In this document: positions 63,398 to 64,000 of the stretch, piece by piece
Position numbering within the stretch: position 1 is the stretch's first letter
Layout: every line of letters begins with the position of its first letter
NCBI RefSeq assembly: GCF_026241315.1
Contig: NZ_JAPHNA010000003.1
Coordinates: forward strand, 86,568-150,567
Source of the DNA: Campylobacter sp. MIT 21-1684
GTDB taxonomy: Bacteria; Campylobacterota; Campylobacteria; Campylobacterales; Campylobacteraceae
DNA length: 64,000 bases
Reading direction: 5' to 3'
The notes under the pieces: model-generated
The model's database searches: none
Told to the model about the DNA's origin: nothing
Seen by the model: the letters and a program-made list of their open reading frames with translations, nothing else
Made by a program: the position numbers and the translations under genes

Positions 63398-64000
63398 ATG
63401 TTTTTTGAATTCGCGCTGATTGGTACAACAGCAAGTGGGAAAAGCGATATAGCAAATACTCTGGCAAATGAATTTGGAGCGTGTATCTTGAGTCTTGATA
63501 GTCTTTGCGTGTACAAAGAAATTAATATAGCAAGTGCAAAACCTTCAAAAACAGAGCTTGAAAAATTACAATATTTCGGAGTAAATTTATTAAGCGTAGA
63601 TGAACATTTTAACGTAGCATTATTTATTGAAGAATATAAAAAAGCAAAGAATTACGCTTTAAAAGAAAAAATACCTCTTATCATAGTTGGAGGTACAAGC
63701 TTTTATCTTAAAATTTTACAAGATGGCTTAAGCCAACAAGTACCTCAAAGCAAAAAAATCCCTCCAAATGAGGTTATTTATCAACTTTTGCAAGAAAAAG
63801 ATCCTACAATCAATATTAATAAAAACGATAGTTACCGCCTTCAAAAATGGTTTAGTATTTATGAATACACAAAACAAATTCCAAGTCAATTTTTAAAACA
63901 AACAAAACAAAATGGCATTATAAAAAATATCATCACTTATGAACTTGTTTTACAAAAAGACCTTTTACAAAAAAGAATCACTTCACGGACTCAATCGATG
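63398..64000 (+). CDS. miaA: tRNA dimethylallyltransferase MiaA (partial, 3' end outside window)
   Basis: Adds the isopentenyl group to A37 of tRNAs reading U-starting codons. The first 201 residues are present. P-loop is [16 protein letters not shown] (about 7-22), substrate motif [21 protein letters not shown] (about 31-51), and [11 protein letters not shown] near residue 97. It is divergent from the prenyltransferase gene, with about 70 bases between. The frame runs past base 64000. Confidence 0.95.
   Translation, partial: MFFEFALIGTTASGKSDIANTLANEFGACILSLDSLCVYKEINIASAKPSKTELEKLQYFGVNLLSVDEHFNVALFIEEYKKAKNYALKEKIPLIIVGGTSFYLKILQDGLSQQVPQSKKIPPNEVIYQLLQEKDPTININKNDSYRLQKWFSIYEYTKQIPSQFLKQTKQNGIIKNIITYELVLQKDLLQKRITSRTQSM

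Noticed and set aside
1..64000. CRISPR array
   Set aside because: No set of regularly spaced 30-36-base repeats, and the Campylobacter CRISPR repeat was not seen.

Overview
The window is a dense, AT-rich bacterial chromosome segment from the genus Campylobacter, in the C. jejuni / C. coli / C. upsaliensis / C. helveticus clade. The evidence is genus-typical: a nuo operon in which NuoE and NuoF are replaced by two unrelated small proteins, the nikZYXWV-type ABC transporter, a fused ispDF followed by an HP1021/Cj1608-type atypical regulator, a chu heme locus, a sigma-54-type promoter before flgE, and long overlapping operons. As I recall the C. jejuni reference order, the window joins blocks that are separate there (Cj1566-Cj1584, Cj1729, Cj1605-Cj1617, Cj1651-Cj1656, Cj0123-Cj0138, Cj0146-Cj0166). 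It is therefore a relative with a rearranged chromosome rather than C. jejuni itself. The species is not established. I saw no rRNA, tRNA or CRISPR array.

Layout. 1-7.2 kb: respiratory complex I genes nuoH (partial) to nuoA on the minus strand. 7.2-11.9 kb: five-gene nickel/peptide-type ABC importer (minus), followed by a structured non-coding stretch rich in inverted repeats. 12.2-14.9 kb: flagellar hook gene flgE with a sigma-54 promoter. 14.9-17.3 kb: a small accessory island with a promoter, three tiny membrane-protein genes (the first frameshifted), a strong terminator, and an opposing RepL-like plasmid replication gene. 17.3-24.7 kb: dapD-mrp (minus), then ispDF, regulator, sulfate adenylyltransferase, pgpA, rpsT and prfA (plus). 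24.7-28.9 kb: heme locus with intact chuZ and chuD, chuA broken by an amber codon, and no chuB or chuC. 28.9-33.5 kb: map, murI, an NlpC/P60 lipoprotein, two nhaA paralogues and a small YjfB-like gene (all minus). 33.5-39.4 kb: dus, a membrane protein, dksA, rlmH, accD, bamA (minus).

39.4-46.8 kb: tyrA, an M23 peptidase, lpxC, a tsaB-like gene, thrB, ylxR and infB (plus). 46.8-49.1 kb: a restriction-modification cassette inserted between infB and rbfA. Its C5 methyltransferase carries a G10 tract, and both genes have single-base frameshifts. 49.1-49.9 kb: rbfA and rimP. 50.1-63.3 kb: a long minus-strand run of trxB, trxA, yraN, hom, an aminotransferase, envelope proteins, rlmB, rsmI, rpmE, rsmE, queD, queE, moaA and a UbiA-family prenyltransferase. 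The window ends in partial miaA (plus).

The genes are mostly housekeeping: energy conservation, envelope assembly, translation and tRNA/rRNA modification. The features worth a second look are the repL/micro-membrane-protein island, the decaying phase-variable R-M cassette, the broken heme uptake locus, a 16-base poly-A tract at the start of the M23 peptidase, an apparent ATA start codon in the tsaB-like gene, and the structured region before nikZ.
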